From an uncultured Coriobacteriaceae bacterium (lineage in GTDB: Bacteria > Actinomycetota > Coriobacteriia > Coriobacteriales > Atopobiaceae): DNA of 64,000 nucleotides. The notes under the pieces are model-generated. The model was not told the DNA's origin. It did not search any database and saw nothing but the letters and a program-made list of their open reading frames with translations. The position numbers were made by a program, and so were the translations under genes. Each line of letters opens with the position of its first letter. Within the stretch, counting starts at the first letter, position 1. The stretch lies in NCBI GenBank assembly GCA_902778135.1, contig CACYWP010000002.1, positions 62,001 through 126,000 of the forward strand, in the 5' to 3' direction. Positions 1 through 8,346 of the stretch are shown here, in pieces.

Positions 1-368
1 CAGGCATCCGTGGCGACGCGCCCGGCGACCTGGTAGCGCGCATCGACATCACCCAGCACGCGCGTTACGAGCGCCAGGGCGACGACCTCTTCTGCCGTGT
101 GCAGGTCGATGCCTTCGAGGCGATGCTGGGCACGACGGTCGAGATAGAGGGCATCATGGCGGGCGAGCAGGTCAGCCTGGAGATTCCCGCAGGCTGCCAG
201 CACGACCAGACGGTCCGCGCAGAGGGCATGGGCATGCCGCGCCTGGGCAGCTCCGCCCGAGGCAGCGTGATCGCCTTCGTGGACGTGGTGGTGCCCACCG
301 ACCTCAGCGACGAGGAGCGCCTGCTGGTGCAGCGCGCAGCCGACCTGCGCCGTGCGACCAGGGCATGA
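1..368 (+). CDS. dnaJ: Molecular chaperone DnaJ, C-terminal part (5' end outside window)
   Basis: Only the last ~121 codons are present, read in phase from base 3. The residues match the C-terminal substrate-binding domain of DnaJ/Hsp40: a stretch GDLVARIDI, then DDLFCRVQVDAFEAMLG, then a typical end with the GxGMP-like motif GMGMPRLG and a final strand VDVVVPTDLS. The J domain and zinc fingers would lie upstream of the window. DnaJ delivers unfolded clients to DnaK and stimulates its ATPase in the cytoplasm. The stop overlaps the mtaB start by 4 bases (ATGA), so the two are probably translationally coupled. The identification rests on the C-terminal domain alone; a CbpA-type paralogue cannot be excluded. 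Confidence 0.85.
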   Translation, partial: GIRGDAPGDLVARIDITQHARYERQGDDLFCRVQVDAFEAMLGTTVEIEGIMAGEQVSLEIPAGCQHDQTVRAEGMGMPRLGSSARGSVIAFVDVVVPTDLSDEERLLVQRAADLRRATRA

Positions 369-1666
369 CAGGCGTGGACGGGTCGAGCCTGAGGGTCGCC
401 TTCGCCAACCTGGGGTGCCGTGTCAACCGCGTCGAGCTGGACGCGATGGCGCTTCGCCTGCAGGAGGCGGGTGCCCGGATCGTCTCCCAGCGGGAGGCAG
501 ACGCCATCGTCATCAACACCTGTGCCGTCACCGGAGAGGCCCAGGCCAAGACCCGCAAGGCGATTCGCCACGCTGCGGCCCTTCCACGCAGGCCGCTCGT
601 CGTGGCGACGGGCTGCGTTGCCAGCCTCTTCGCCGACGAGCTGCGGTCCCTGGCCGAGGGTGTGGTCGTCGAGGCCGACAAGCGTCGCGTGCCGCAGCGC
701 CTGTTGGAGGAGATGGCCGCACGTGGCGTCGCCGCCCGGCCCACCGACGACGGGTCGGCCGTCCAGGCCGGCACCACGCCCACGGGCAGGACGCGCCCGG
801 GCATCAAGATCCAGGACGGGTGCGACAACCGCTGCACCTACTGCATCGTATGGAAGGCTCGTGGCGCGTCGCGTTCCGTGGATGCGGACCAAGTGCTGGC
901 AGAGGTGCGCGCCGCGCAGGCCCGCGGTGCCCGCGAGGTCGTCCTGACGGGCATCAACCTCGGCAGCTATCGTCAGCCCGTCGGGGAGGGCACGGACCTC
1001 GGCCTGCCAGGCCTTTTGCGGAAGCTGCTGTCCCAGACCGACGTGGAGCGCATACGCCTCTCGTCGATCGAGCCACCCGACGTCACCGAGGACCTGGTGG
1101 CGACGATGGCAGATGCCGGCCAGCGCATCGCCCCCTTCCTCCACGTGTGCCTGCAGTCCGGCTGCGACCGCACCCTGCGCCAGATGGGCAGGGTCTACGA
1201 CACCAGGAGCTATGCCCGGGTGGTGGAGCTGGCGAGGGCGTACCTGCCCGGCCTGGCGCTCGGCACCGACCTCATCGTGGGCTTCCCGGGGGAGACCGAC
1301 GAGGACTTCGCGCAGTCGTTGGCCTTCTGCGAACGGATGGCCTTCGCCCGCATGCACGTCTTCCGCTACTCCCCACGGCCCGGAACTCCCGCTGCGGTGC
1401 GGGAGGACCAGGTCGCGCCGTCGGTGTCCGCCCGCCGGAGCGCCGAGATGCTGCGCCTGGCGGCTCGCATGCGCCGTGACCAGGCCGCACGCCGCGTGGG
1501 GTCTGAGGAGCTGGTGGTGGTGCAGTATCCCGGTCGCGGGGTCTCTGGCGGCCTCTTTGACGTGTTGGTCGACGACGTCCATCCCATCGACGCGCTCGTG
1601 CGCGTGCGCGTGCGTTCCGTCGACGCCGACGGCACGCTCGATGCGCGCACATCGTCTATCATCTGA
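365..1666 (+). CDS. mtaB: tRNA t6A37 methylthiotransferase MtaB (radical SAM)
   Basis: 433 aa. It inserts a methylthio group at C2 of N6-threonylcarbamoyladenosine-37 in tRNA, giving ms2t6A. The N-terminal MTTase domain has the three cluster cysteines in NLGCRVN, NTCAVT and GCVAS. The radical SAM core has CDNRCTYC with IKIQDG just before it, and a TRAM-like C-terminal segment follows. GCRVN near the N-terminus is typical of MtaB, as opposed to GCQMN (MiaB) or GCAKN (RimO). The ATG overlaps the dnaJ stop. The dnaJ ... mtaB ... phoH-ybeY-dgkA-era order is familiar from Firmicutes. This is one of three methylthiotransferases in the window. Confidence 0.93.
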   Translation: MTGVDGSSLRVAFANLGCRVNRVELDAMALRLQEAGARIVSQREADAIVINTCAVTGEAQAKTRKAIRHAAALPRRPLVVATGCVASLFADELRSLAEGVVVEADKRRVPQRLLEEMAARGVAARPTDDGSAVQAGTTPTGRTRPGIKIQDGCDNRCTYCIVWKARGASRSVDADQVLAEVRAAQARGAREVVLTGINLGSYRQPVGEGTDLGLPGLLRKLLSQTDVERIRLSSIEPPDVTEDLVATMADAGQRIAPFLHVCLQSGCDRTLRQMGRVYDTRSYARVVELARAYLPGLALGTDLIVGFPGETDEDFAQSLAFCERMAFARMHVFRYSPRPGTPAAVREDQVAPSVSARRSAEMLRLAARMRRDQAARRVGSEELVVVQYPGRGVSGGLFDVLVDDVHPIDALVRVRVRSVDADGTLDARTSSII

Positions 1667-1695
1667 GTAACGCAGCATTTGTCCCTTGGAGGGTT

Positions 1696-2652
1696 ATGAA
1701 TCCGACTCAAGTCAGGCTGACCATTCCCGACAACGTCGACCCGACGATCCTGATGGGTCCGACGGACTCGCTGCTGCGTCGCATCGAGGGATCCTTCGAT
1801 GCCATGATCACGGTTCGTGGCAACGTCATCTCGCTGATGGGGCCCGCCGACGTGGTCAACCAGGTGACCACCGTCTTCTCCCGCATGATCTCGCTGGTGG
1901 AGGCCGGGCAGGTGCCCACCGAGGGCGACGTCGACCTGATTATCGGGCAGGTCGGCCACGGGGCCTCCGAGCTGACAGACTTCTCCAACGACATCCTGCT
2001 GACCTACCGCGGCCGGGCCCTGCAGCCCAAGACCGCGGGCCAGAAGCGCTACATCGACTCGATCCGCTCGAACACCATCACCTTCGGCATAGGTCCTGCG
2101 GGCACGGGCAAGACCTACCTCGCCATGGCGATGGCGGTCGCGGCGCTCAAGCGGCGCGAGGTCGCGCGCATCGTGCTGGTGCGTCCCGTGGTCGAGGCGG
2201 GGGAGTCGCTGGGATACCTGCCCGGCACCCTCCAGGAGAAGCTCGACCCCTACATCAGGCCCCTGTACGACGCGCTCTTCGACATGACCGACATGGAGCG
2301 CGGCAACGCCCTCATCGAGCAGGGCATCATCGAGATCGCCCCGCTCGCCTTCATGCGCGGCCGCACCATGAACAACGCCTTCGTCATCCTCGACGAGGCT
2401 CAGAACACCACGCCCGACCAGATGAAGATGTTCCTCACGCGACTGGGCTTCTCGTCCAAGTTCGTGGTGACGGGGGACGTCACCCAACGCGACCTGCTGG
2501 GCCGCAACGGCCTGGACGTGGCACGCGAGGTGCTGGAGGGGATGGGTGACATCGCCTTCGTGGACCTCGACCGCAACGACATCGTGCGCCATTCGCTGGT
2601 GGCGCGCATCGTCGACGCCTACGAGGCCCACGAGGCACGGGAGGTGCGCTAG
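1696..2652 (+). CDS. phoH: PhoH family ATPase
   Basis: 318 aa. An N-terminal region of ~110 residues carries a KH-like fold (LLRRIEGSFDAMITVRGN), as in PhoH-like/YbeZ proteins. A P-loop ATPase follows, with Walker A GPAGTGKT near residue 134 and Walker B FVILDEAQN. PhoH/YbeZ is an RNA-associated ATPase thought to work with YbeY in ribosome and RNA maturation; its exact substrate is not settled. The start is supported by a GGAGGG ribosome binding site just upstream. The next gene, ybeY, begins 3 bases after the stop, matching the conserved ybeZ-ybeY pair. The 29 bases between mtaB and this gene contain no obvious terminator. Confidence 0.93.
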   Translation: MNPTQVRLTIPDNVDPTILMGPTDSLLRRIEGSFDAMITVRGNVISLMGPADVVNQVTTVFSRMISLVEAGQVPTEGDVDLIIGQVGHGASELTDFSNDILLTYRGRALQPKTAGQKRYIDSIRSNTITFGIGPAGTGKTYLAMAMAVAALKRREVARIVLVRPVVEAGESLGYLPGTLQEKLDPYIRPLYDALFDMTDMERGNALIEQGIIEIAPLAFMRGRTMNNAFVILDEAQNTTPDQMKMFLTRLGFSSKFVVTGDVTQRDLLGRNGLDVAREVLEGMGDIAFVDLDRNDIVRHSLVARIVDAYEAHEAREVR

Positions 2653-2654
2653 AC

Positions 2655-3164
2655 ATGCTGCTGACGGTTGACCTGTCGTGCGAGGAGGGCGTGGTCGCCC
2701 CCATCGACGAGGCCGAGATGGCCGACATCTGCGAGACCGTGCTCGCGCAGGAGCAGGTGGAGCGTCCCTGCTACCTGTCGCTCTCGGTGGTCTCGGACGA
2801 GACCATGCGCGAGCACAACCGGCAGTGGCGCGAGGTCGATGCCGTGACCGACGTCATCTCCCTCGAATGCGAGCGGCCCGACGACCCCGACCTCGCTCAG
2901 GACGAGCCCTGCGAGCTGGGCGACCTCATCCTGGCACCCGCCTACATCGCCGACCAGGCGGGACGCTATGCCACGACGGTCGCCGACGAGTTCCGCCTGC
3001 TGCTGATCCACGGCCTGCTCCACCTGCTGGGCTACGACCACCTCGAGGACGACGAGGCCGAGGTGATGGAGGCACGGGAGGACGAGCTGCTGGCGCTGGT
3101 GACCACCGACGCGCCCATAGACCACGTCACCCTGACGCGGCATCGCGAGGACGGGGACGCATGA
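2655..3164 (+). CDS. ybeY: Endoribonuclease YbeY (rRNA maturation)
   Basis: 169 aa. YbeY is a zinc-dependent single-strand endoribonuclease involved in 16S rRNA 3' processing and ribosome quality control. The diagnostic H-x3-H-x5-H zinc site is present as H119, H123 and H129 in HGLLHLLGYDH. The upstream block VTDVISLECE and the GDLILAP strand are also family hallmarks. The C-terminus is somewhat longer than the E. coli enzyme. It starts 3 bases after phoH and its stop overlaps the dgkA start (ATGA), so these genes form one translational unit. Confidence 0.93.
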   Translation: MLLTVDLSCEEGVVAPIDEAEMADICETVLAQEQVERPCYLSLSVVSDETMREHNRQWREVDAVTDVISLECERPDDPDLAQDEPCELGDLILAPAYIADQAGRYATTVADEFRLLLIHGLLHLLGYDHLEDDEAEVMEAREDELLALVTTDAPIDHVTLTRHREDGDA

Positions 3165-3544
3165 TACCCGGCAGCAGCAGAAACCACCCCTCCTTCCGGC
3201 GCAGCTTCCTGTTCGCCCTCCAGGGCTTCCGCACGGCCCTCTCCACCGAGCGCAACATCAAGGTCATGCTGTGCTTCATGGCGTTTGCCATCTGCATGGG
3301 CATGCTGCTGCGCATCGACGTCCTCAGCTGGGCCATCGTGCTGCTCTGCTGCGGGATGGTCATCTCCACCGAGCTGATCAACACCGCCATCGAGACGGTC
3401 GTCGACCTCGTGTCACCCGAGTTCCACCCGCTGGCCGGCCGCGCCAAGGACGTCGCCGCCGCGGCGTCATGGGTCATCAGCATCACTGCCGCGGTCGTGG
3501 GCATCCTGGTCTACATCCGGGCAATCGTCATCCTTCTGTCATAG
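3161..3544 (+). CDS. dgkA: Diacylglycerol/undecaprenol kinase, DgkA family
   Basis: 127 aa small integral-membrane kinase with three predicted transmembrane helices (about residues 34-52, 54-72 and 104-124). The family signature E-x2-N-TAIE-x-VVD spans residues 71-82, and there is an N-terminal basic amphipathic stretch. Gram-positive members mostly phosphorylate undecaprenol rather than diacylglycerol, feeding the lipid carrier pool for cell-wall synthesis; which applies here is not visible from sequence. The start ATG overlaps the ybeY stop by 4 bases. The location between ybeY and era is the usual one in Gram-positive genomes. Confidence 0.9.
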   Translation: MIPGSSRNHPSFRRSFLFALQGFRTALSTERNIKVMLCFMAFAICMGMLLRIDVLSWAIVLLCCGMVISTELINTAIETVVDLVSPEFHPLAGRAKDVAAAASWVISITAAVVGILVYIRAIVILLS

Positions 3545-3571
3545 GTCGCGCCAACAAGGGACGTGATACGC

Positions 3572-4498
3572 ATGGATAGTGCCGCAACTTCGCAGACAAC
3601 CCCCTTCACCAGCGGTTTCGTGGCCCTGGTCGGCAGGCCCAGCGTCGGCAAGTCCACGCTGCTCAATGCCTGCCTGGGGGAGAAGGTCGCCATCACCAGC
3701 CCCGTCGCCCAGACCACGCGCCGCCGTCTGCGCGCGGTGGTCAACACCGACCACTCCCAGCTGGTCATCGTCGACACCCCCGGCCTGCACAAGCCCAAGG
3801 ACGCCTTGGGAAAGGAGCTGAACCGCGTGGCGCTCGGCGAGCTGGCGGACGTCGACGCCGTGGCCTTCCTCATCGACGCGACAAAGCCGGTGGGCAGGGG
3901 AGACGCGTGGGTTGCCAACCACGTCCAGGCCTCCGAGGCCACCTACAAGCTGCTGGTGGTGACCAAGGCGGACATCGCCACGCCCGAGCAGGTGAGCGCC
4001 CAGCTGGAGGCCGCCCGCGCGCTCGCCGACTTCGATGACGAGCTGGTCATCTCGGCATCCGAGGGCTTCAACGTCGACGCCTTCATCGACATGGTGTCCG
4101 CCCACCTGCCCGAGGGCCCCCAGTGGTTCCCCGAGGACATGGACATCGACGCCACGCCCGAGGAGCTGGTGGCTGAGTTCGTGCGGGAGAAGGTCCTGCT
4201 CAACATGCGCCAGGAGATACCGCACTCGGTGGGTGTCATATGCGACGACATCGCCTGGAGCAAGGGCAACCACGCCTCGGTGGTGGCCACGGTCCTGGTG
4301 GAGCGGGAGAGCCAGAAGGGCATGGTCATCGGCAAGGGCGGGCGCATGATCAAGCGCATCGGCTCGGAGGCCCGGCGCGACATCGAGCGGCTGCTGGGTG
4401 CCAAGAGCGTCTACCTCGACCTCTCCGTGCGCGTCCAGCCCCAGTGGCGCCGTGACGCGAACGAGATCCGCCGCCTGGGCTACCAGGCGGACGAGTAG
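3572..4498 (+). CDS. era: GTPase Era
   Basis: 308 aa. Era binds 16S rRNA near its 3' end and acts as a checkpoint in 30S assembly. G1 is GRPSVGKS (residues 21-28), G3 is DTPG and G4 is TKAD, and a C-terminal KH domain contains VIGKGGRMIKRIG. The ATG at 3572 is preferred to the in-frame GTG at 3563 because AAGGGA at 3556-3561 is properly spaced only for the ATG. It lies between dgkA and recO, as in many Gram-positive bacteria. Confidence 0.95.
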   Translation: MDSAATSQTTPFTSGFVALVGRPSVGKSTLLNACLGEKVAITSPVAQTTRRRLRAVVNTDHSQLVIVDTPGLHKPKDALGKELNRVALGELADVDAVAFLIDATKPVGRGDAWVANHVQASEATYKLLVVTKADIATPEQVSAQLEAARALADFDDELVISASEGFNVDAFIDMVSAHLPEGPQWFPEDMDIDATPEELVAEFVREKVLLNMRQEIPHSVGVICDDIAWSKGNHASVVATVLVERESQKGMVIGKGGRMIKRIGSEARRDIERLLGAKSVYLDLSVRVQPQWRRDANEIRRLGYQADE

Positions 4499-4516
4499 GC
4501 CGGGCGGTTCCGCTCC

Positions 4517-5263
4517 ATGGCGCGGGCGACGACACGCACGAAGGCCATCATCCTGGGCAGGACCAAGCTCGCGGAGCAGGACCTGATCCTCACCATGCTG
4601 GCCGCGGATGGCTCCCAGGCCCGTGCTGTCGCAAAGGGCGCACGCAAGCCCGGTGGGCGCCTCGCTTCGCGCGTCGAGCTGTTCTGCGAGTCTGACCTGC
4701 TGCTGGCACAGGGCCGAACGCTGGGCATCGTCTCCGAGGCGGTCCTCGTGGACGCGCACGAGGGACTGCGCGGGGACCTGGACCGCGTCTCCGCCGCCTC
4801 CGCCATCGCGGAGGTCGCCCGCCTGACCTGCTACGAGGAGGTCCAGGACGGCTATCTCTACCCGATCTGCTCGCGCGCCCTATGCGCCTGCGAGGAGGCG
4901 GCGGACCAGGCGCACCTCGACCTGTGCGTGGCCGCCTACACCTTCAAGGTGCTCTCTCATGCGGGCTGGCGCCCCGAGCTTGGCTCCTGCATCGCCTGCG
5001 GCGACCCCGACATCTCCCATTTCTCCGCCCAGGCGGGCGGGCTCCTGTGCTCCAGCTGCGCCAAGGACGTCGAGGGTGCCTTGGAGATGAGCACGACCGA
5101 GATCTCCTGGCTGCGGGCGCTGATAGCGCTCACCTTCGACGAGCTGCTCGCGGCGCCCATCGATGCGGGGCTTGCGGTGCTGCTCGTGTCGCTGGCCCAC
5201 TCGTGGGGCGCGGTGCATCTGGACGCACGCCTGCGGGCCTTCGAGTTCCTGCTCAGCCTCTAG
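4517..5263 (+). CDS. recO: DNA repair protein RecO
   Basis: 248 aa. RecO helps RecR displace SSB and load RecA at gaps. The N-terminal OB fold begins with TKAIILGRTKLAEQD and continues through AVAKGARKPGGRL. The C-terminal helical domain carries a four-cysteine zinc site made of CIACG and CSSC, roughly residues 155-185. The gene follows era by 18 bases and is the last gene of the dnaJ-recO group. No strong hairpin plus U-tract follows directly; the next 390 bases are non-coding and contain a large inverted repeat. Confidence 0.92.
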   Translation: MARATTRTKAIILGRTKLAEQDLILTMLAADGSQARAVAKGARKPGGRLASRVELFCESDLLLAQGRTLGIVSEAVLVDAHEGLRGDLDRVSAASAIAEVARLTCYEEVQDGYLYPICSRALCACEEAADQAHLDLCVAAYTFKVLSHAGWRPELGSCIACGDPDISHFSAQAGGLLCSSCAKDVEGALEMSTTEISWLRALIALTFDELLAAPIDAGLAVLLVSLAHSWGAVHLDARLRAFEFLLSL

Positions 5264-5301
5264 GGCCAGTGGGTGACACCCCAATGGGCGGTCGCTTTCG
5301 G

Positions 5302-5460
5302 CTGGGACGGAGGCAGGGGCTCGCAGAGTCCTATGAGGGCAGCCCTTCGTGAGCGGTGCGGCGTGAGCGAGGACCTAGCGAGCGAATCCGCAGCTGCCGC
5401 GCCGCGAGAGACGGGCGCTCTTGCCCGAGGGGACTCTGCGAGCCCTTGCCTCCGTCCCAG
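5302..5460. repeat. Long inverted repeat / structured intergenic element
   Basis: The arm at 5302-5331 (begins CTGGGACGGAGG) is the reverse complement of 5431-5460 (ends CCTCCGTCCCAG) at 29 of 30 positions, and the single difference still allows a G-U pair in RNA. The 99-base interior holds a second nested inverted pair, GCGGTGCGGC (5353-5362) and GCCGCGCCGC (5396-5405). Homology continues weakly outward for ~18 bases. No U-tract follows, so it does not look like a simple terminator. It could be a non-autonomous mobile repeat, a structured RNA or a bidirectional transcription barrier. No second copy was noticed in the window. Confidence 0.8.
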
Positions 5461-5534
5461 CAGGGAGCGGTCGCCACAGACTCGGGACAACGGTTGGTAT
5501 CGGCTCGGATTGGCAAAGGCAGGGCATGTAGGCT

Positions 5535-5563
5535 TTGTGTATGCAGGCCTTACGTGCTATTCT
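5535..5563 (+). promoter_or_regulatory. Possible rpsO promoter
   Basis: TTGTGT (5535-5540) and TATTCT (5558-5563) are separated by 17 bases, about 90 bases upstream of rpsO. The -35 is a moderate match and the assignment is a prediction from spacing and position only. Confidence 0.35.
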
Positions 5564-5653
5564 GTCTCGGTCAGTACCCCGTACTTGGAGGTTCGCCACA
5601 CCTTGACGGCCATCCCAGTTCGGGGCGAATCCATGTAGAAAGGTGGTTTTGGC

Positions 5654-5929
5654 ATGATTACCAAGGAGCGCAAGGCTGAGCTGATCAAGCTGTACGGCAA
5701 GAACGAGAACGACTCCGGTTCCGCAGCCGTCCAGGTCGCCATCCTGACCGACCGCATTCGCGAGCTCACCGAGCACATGAAGACCCACAAGAAGGACTTC
5801 CACACCCGTCGCGGCCTGCTGATGCTGGTCGGCAAGCGTCGTCGCCTGCTTTCCTACATCAAGAAGGGCGACATCGAGGCCTATCGTACCCTGATCAAGA
5901 GCCTGGGCATCCGCGACAACATCCAGTAA
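5654..5929 (+). CDS. rpsO: 30S ribosomal protein S15
   Basis: 91 aa, the usual length for S15. The sequence shows the family pattern: an N-terminal helix [10 protein letters not shown], then [14 protein letters not shown], the [13 protein letters not shown] segment that contacts 16S rRNA helix 22, [15 protein letters not shown] and the end [13 protein letters not shown]15 is a primary 16S-binding protein. A GGTGG-type ribosome binding site precedes the ATG. The order rpsO-pnp is conserved across bacteria. S15 often represses its own translation through leader structure; the leader here has pairing potential, but that regulation is not demonstrated. Confidence 0.97.
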   Translation: MITKERKAELIKLYGKNENDSGSAAVQVAILTDRIRELTEHMKTHKKDFHTRRGLLMLVGKRRRLLSYIKKGDIEAYRTLIKSLGIRDNIQ

Positions 5930-5941
5930 GCAAGGCATTAC

Positions 5942-5964
5942 GGGGCGCCTCCGGGCGCCCCTTT
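5942..5964 (+). terminator. Rho-independent terminator after rpsO
   Basis: GGGGCGCC (5942-5949), a TCCG loop and GGCGCCCC (5954-5961) form a perfect 8-bp stem followed by TTT. The U-run is short, so partial read-through into pnp is likely. Confidence 0.75.
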
Positions 5965-5969
5965 GGTAT

Positions 5970-6040
5970 GCATGCGGGAGAGGCCCGCATGCACGCGGGC
6001 AAGCTGCCCGCAGACGGCCCGCCTGCAATGGGGCAGGCGG
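5970..6040 (+). promoter_or_regulatory. Three tandem stem-loops in the pnp leader
   Basis: Three consecutive perfect hairpins fill the space between the rpsO terminator and the pnp ribosome binding site: GCATGCGGG/CCCGCATGC (5970-5978 with 5984-5992), GCGGGC/GCCCGC (5995-6000 with 6006-6011) and CCGCCTGC/GCAGGCGG (6019-6026 with 6033-6040). None has a U-tract. In other bacteria pnp mRNA is controlled through a processed leader hairpin, so these are candidates for RNase processing or PNPase autoregulation. Confidence 0.7.
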
Positions 6041-6061
6041 AGATGAGAGGAAAAGAATCAC

Positions 6062-8284
6062 ATGGCTAAGGTTACTCACGAGTTCGACCTCTACGGAAAG
6101 CACTATGTCCTCGAGACGGGCGAGCTCGCGAAGCAGGCCACCGGTGCGTGCCTGGTACGCCAGGGCGACACGACCGCCATCGTCACGGTCGTGGTCTCCA
6201 AGGAGCGCAAGGACTACGACTTCTTCCCGCTGACGGTCGACTTCATCGAGAAGATGTACGCCGTCGGCCGCATCCCGGGCGGCTACCTGAAGCGCGAGTC
6301 GCGCCCGTCCGAGAAGGGCACCCTCACCGCCCGCATGATCGACCGCCCGCTGCGCCCGTCGTTCCCCGAGGGCTTCCGCAACGAGGTGCAGGTCGTTGCC
6401 ACCTCGCTGGTGGCCGACCAGTCCAACCCGATCGACGTCATCTGCACCATGGGCGCGTCCGCGGCCCTGACCGTCGGCGGCGTGCCCTTCGAGGGCCCGC
6501 TGGCCTGCGTGCGCATCGGTCGCGACCGCGACACCCACGAGCTGCTGGTTAACCCCACCTACGAGGAGCGCGACAACTCCGACCTCGACCTCGAGCTGGC
6601 AGGCACGGGCGACTTCATCAGCATGCTCGAGGCCGGCGCCGAGGAGATCTCCGAGGAGGAGATGCTCGAGGCGATGCTGTTCGGACAGCAGGCCATCGGT
6701 GCCTTCTGCGAGCAGCAGCAGGTCTTCTTCGACAAGGTCCGCGCGGCCAACGGCGAGTTCCCGGTGCGCGAGTACGTTCTCGACGAGCCGGTCGCCGAGG
6801 TGCACGAGCGCGTCTTCGCCCACATGGACGAGATGTCCGCCGCCCTGCATGACGCCGACAAGGCCTCCCGCATCAGCAAGGTCGAGGCCCTGAAGGACGC
6901 CATCCGCGCCGAGTTCAGCGACGAGGAGCAGCTGCAGTGGTCCCGCGAGCTCAACGTCGAGCTGAAGTCCCTCGAGAAGCACGCGATGCGCCTGATGGTC
7001 GTGGAGACGGGCGAGCGCGTCGACGGTCGCACCCCCACCGAGGTGCGCCCGCTGATGGTCAAGCCCGACTACCTGCCGCTGGTCCATGGCTCGGGCCTCT
7101 TCCAGCGCGGCCAGACCCAGGTGCTCTCCATCGCGACCCTGGGCATGCTCAACGAGTGGCAGCGCCTGGACACCATCGAGCCGATCGATGGCAAGCGCTA
7201 CATCCACCACTACAACTTCCCGCCCTACTGCACCGGCGAGACCGGTCGCATGGGCGCCCCGAAGCGCCGCGAGCTGGGTCACGGGGCCCTTGCCGAGCGC
7301 GCGCTGCTGCCCGTCATCCCCTCCGAGGAGGAGTTCCCCTACACCATCCGCGTGGTCTCCGAGGTCATGGAGTCCAATGGCTCGTCCTCGATGGCCTCGA
7401 CCTGCGGCTCCACGCTGGCCCTGATGGACGCGGGCGTCCCCATCAAGCGCCCCGTCTCCGGCGTTGCCATGGGCCTCATCCAGGAGGAGGGCAAGACCGT
7501 CGTCCTCACCGACATCCAGGGTCTCGAGGACTTCCTGGGCGACATGGACTTCAAGGTCTGCGGCACGACCAAGGGCATCACGGCCATGCAGCTGGACAAC
7601 AAGGCGACCGGCCTGACCACGGAGATCTTCCGCGAGGCCTTCGCCCAGTCCCACGAGGGCCGCATGCACATCCTCGACGCCATGCTCGACGCCCAGCCCG
7701 CGCCGCGCGAGGCGACGAAGTCGACCGCTCCCCAGATCATCAGCCTGACCATCCCGACTGACAAGATCCGTGACGTCATCGGTAGTGGCGGCAAGGTCAT
7801 CCGTGGCATCCAGGACGACACGGGCGCCACGATCGACATCCAGGAGGACGGCACCGTCTTCATCGCTGGCGTCGGTGGCGCCGGCGAGGAGGCCGCGGAG
7901 CGCATCAAGGCCATCGTGAAGGTGCCCGAGGTGGGCGAGATCTACACGGGCCGCGTCGTGGGCATCCAGGCCTTCGGTGCCTTCGTCGAGCTGCTGCCCG
8001 GCAAGGACGGCCTGCTGCACATCTCCCGCGTCGCCAAGGGCCGCGTCGACAAGGTCGAGGACGTCCTGTCCATCGGCGACGAGGTGAAGGTCCAGGTGCT
8101 GGAGGTCGACGAGAAGGGCAAGATCAGCCTCGACCGTCTGGACAAGCCCGAGGCGCCCGCCGGCGGCGCACCACGCAAGGGCGACGGCGCCCGCGACAAG
8201 CGCCCCGGTGGCAACACGCGCACCCGCAAGCCCGGTGACAGCACGCGTGGCAACCGCCAGCCCCGTCGCCATCACGAGGGATAG
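6062..8284 (+). CDS. pnp: Polyribonucleotide nucleotidyltransferase (PNPase)
   Basis: 740 aa. PNPase degrades RNA 3' to 5' phosphorolytically and can add heteropolymeric tails. Two RNase PH-type core domains are visible. The first contains FFPLTVDFIEKMYAVGRIPGG. The second contains RRELGHGALAERALLP and SNGSSSMASTCG, with the catalytic region LEDFLGDMDFKVCGT. A KH domain (VIGSGGKVIRGI, near residue 580) and an S1 domain (GRVVGIQAFGAFVELLPG, near residue 635) follow, then a basic, low-complexity tail of ~50 residues. The ribosome binding site is AGAGG. It follows rpsO through a structured leader. Confidence 0.97.
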   Translation: MAKVTHEFDLYGKHYVLETGELAKQATGACLVRQGDTTAIVTVVVSKERKDYDFFPLTVDFIEKMYAVGRIPGGYLKRESRPSEKGTLTARMIDRPLRPSFPEGFRNEVQVVATSLVADQSNPIDVICTMGASAALTVGGVPFEGPLACVRIGRDRDTHELLVNPTYEERDNSDLDLELAGTGDFISMLEAGAEEISEEEMLEAMLFGQQAIGAFCEQQQVFFDKVRAANGEFPVREYVLDEPVAEVHERVFAHMDEMSAALHDADKASRISKVEALKDAIRAEFSDEEQLQWSRELNVELKSLEKHAMRLMVVETGERVDGRTPTEVRPLMVKPDYLPLVHGSGLFQRGQTQVLSIATLGMLNEWQRLDTIEPIDGKRYIHHYNFPPYCTGETGRMGAPKRRELGHGALAERALLPVIPSEEEFPYTIRVVSEVMESNGSSSMASTCGSTLALMDAGVPIKRPVSGVAMGLIQEEGKTVVLTDIQGLEDFLGDMDFKVCGTTKGITAMQLDNKATGLTTEIFREAFAQSHEGRMHILDAMLDAQPAPREATKSTAPQIISLTIPTDKIRDVIGSGGKVIRGIQDDTGATIDIQEDGTVFIAGVGGAGEEAAERIKAIVKVPEVGEIYTGRVVGIQAFGAFVELLPGKDGLLHISRVAKGRVDKVEDVLSIGDEVKVQVLEVDEKGKISLDRLDKPEAPAGGAPRKGDGARDKRPGGNTRTRKPGDSTRGNRQPRRHHEG

Positions 8285-8312
8285 GCGCCTCGCCAGCAAC
8301 GTTCTCGCATGA

Positions 8313-8346
8313 GGGGAGGGTACCGCGACCGGTACCTTCCCCTTTT
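8313..8346 (+). terminator. Rho-independent terminator after pnp
   Basis: GGGGAGGGTACC (8313-8324) pairs with GGTACCTTCCCC (8331-8342) as a 12-bp stem with one G-U pair and a 6-base loop, followed by TTTT. It ends the rpsO-pnp unit. Confidence 0.9.

Larger units (their letters stand above)
5264..5653. other. 390-base intergenic stretch between recO and rpsO
   Basis: No convincing gene. The left half holds a ~160-base structured element with 30-base inverted arms (5302-5331 and 5431-5460). The right half looks like the rpsO promoter and leader: a possible -35 TTGTGT (5535-5540) and -10 TATTCT (5558-5563) with 17-base spacing, then a leader in which TTCGCC (5592-5597) can pair with GGCGAA (5624-5629) upstream of the AAAGGTGG ribosome binding site. 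Open frames here are short, overlap on both strands and match no family I know. Confidence 0.7.

Noticed and set aside
5375..8299. A very long open frame antisense to pnp (over 900 codons)
   Set aside because: It is the mirror of the strong codon bias of pnp in GC-rich DNA, has no start signal and its composition (Ala/Leu/Asp/His-rich repeats) matches no protein family. Similar antisense frames over infB, rpoD, leuS and FtsK were rejected for the same reason.
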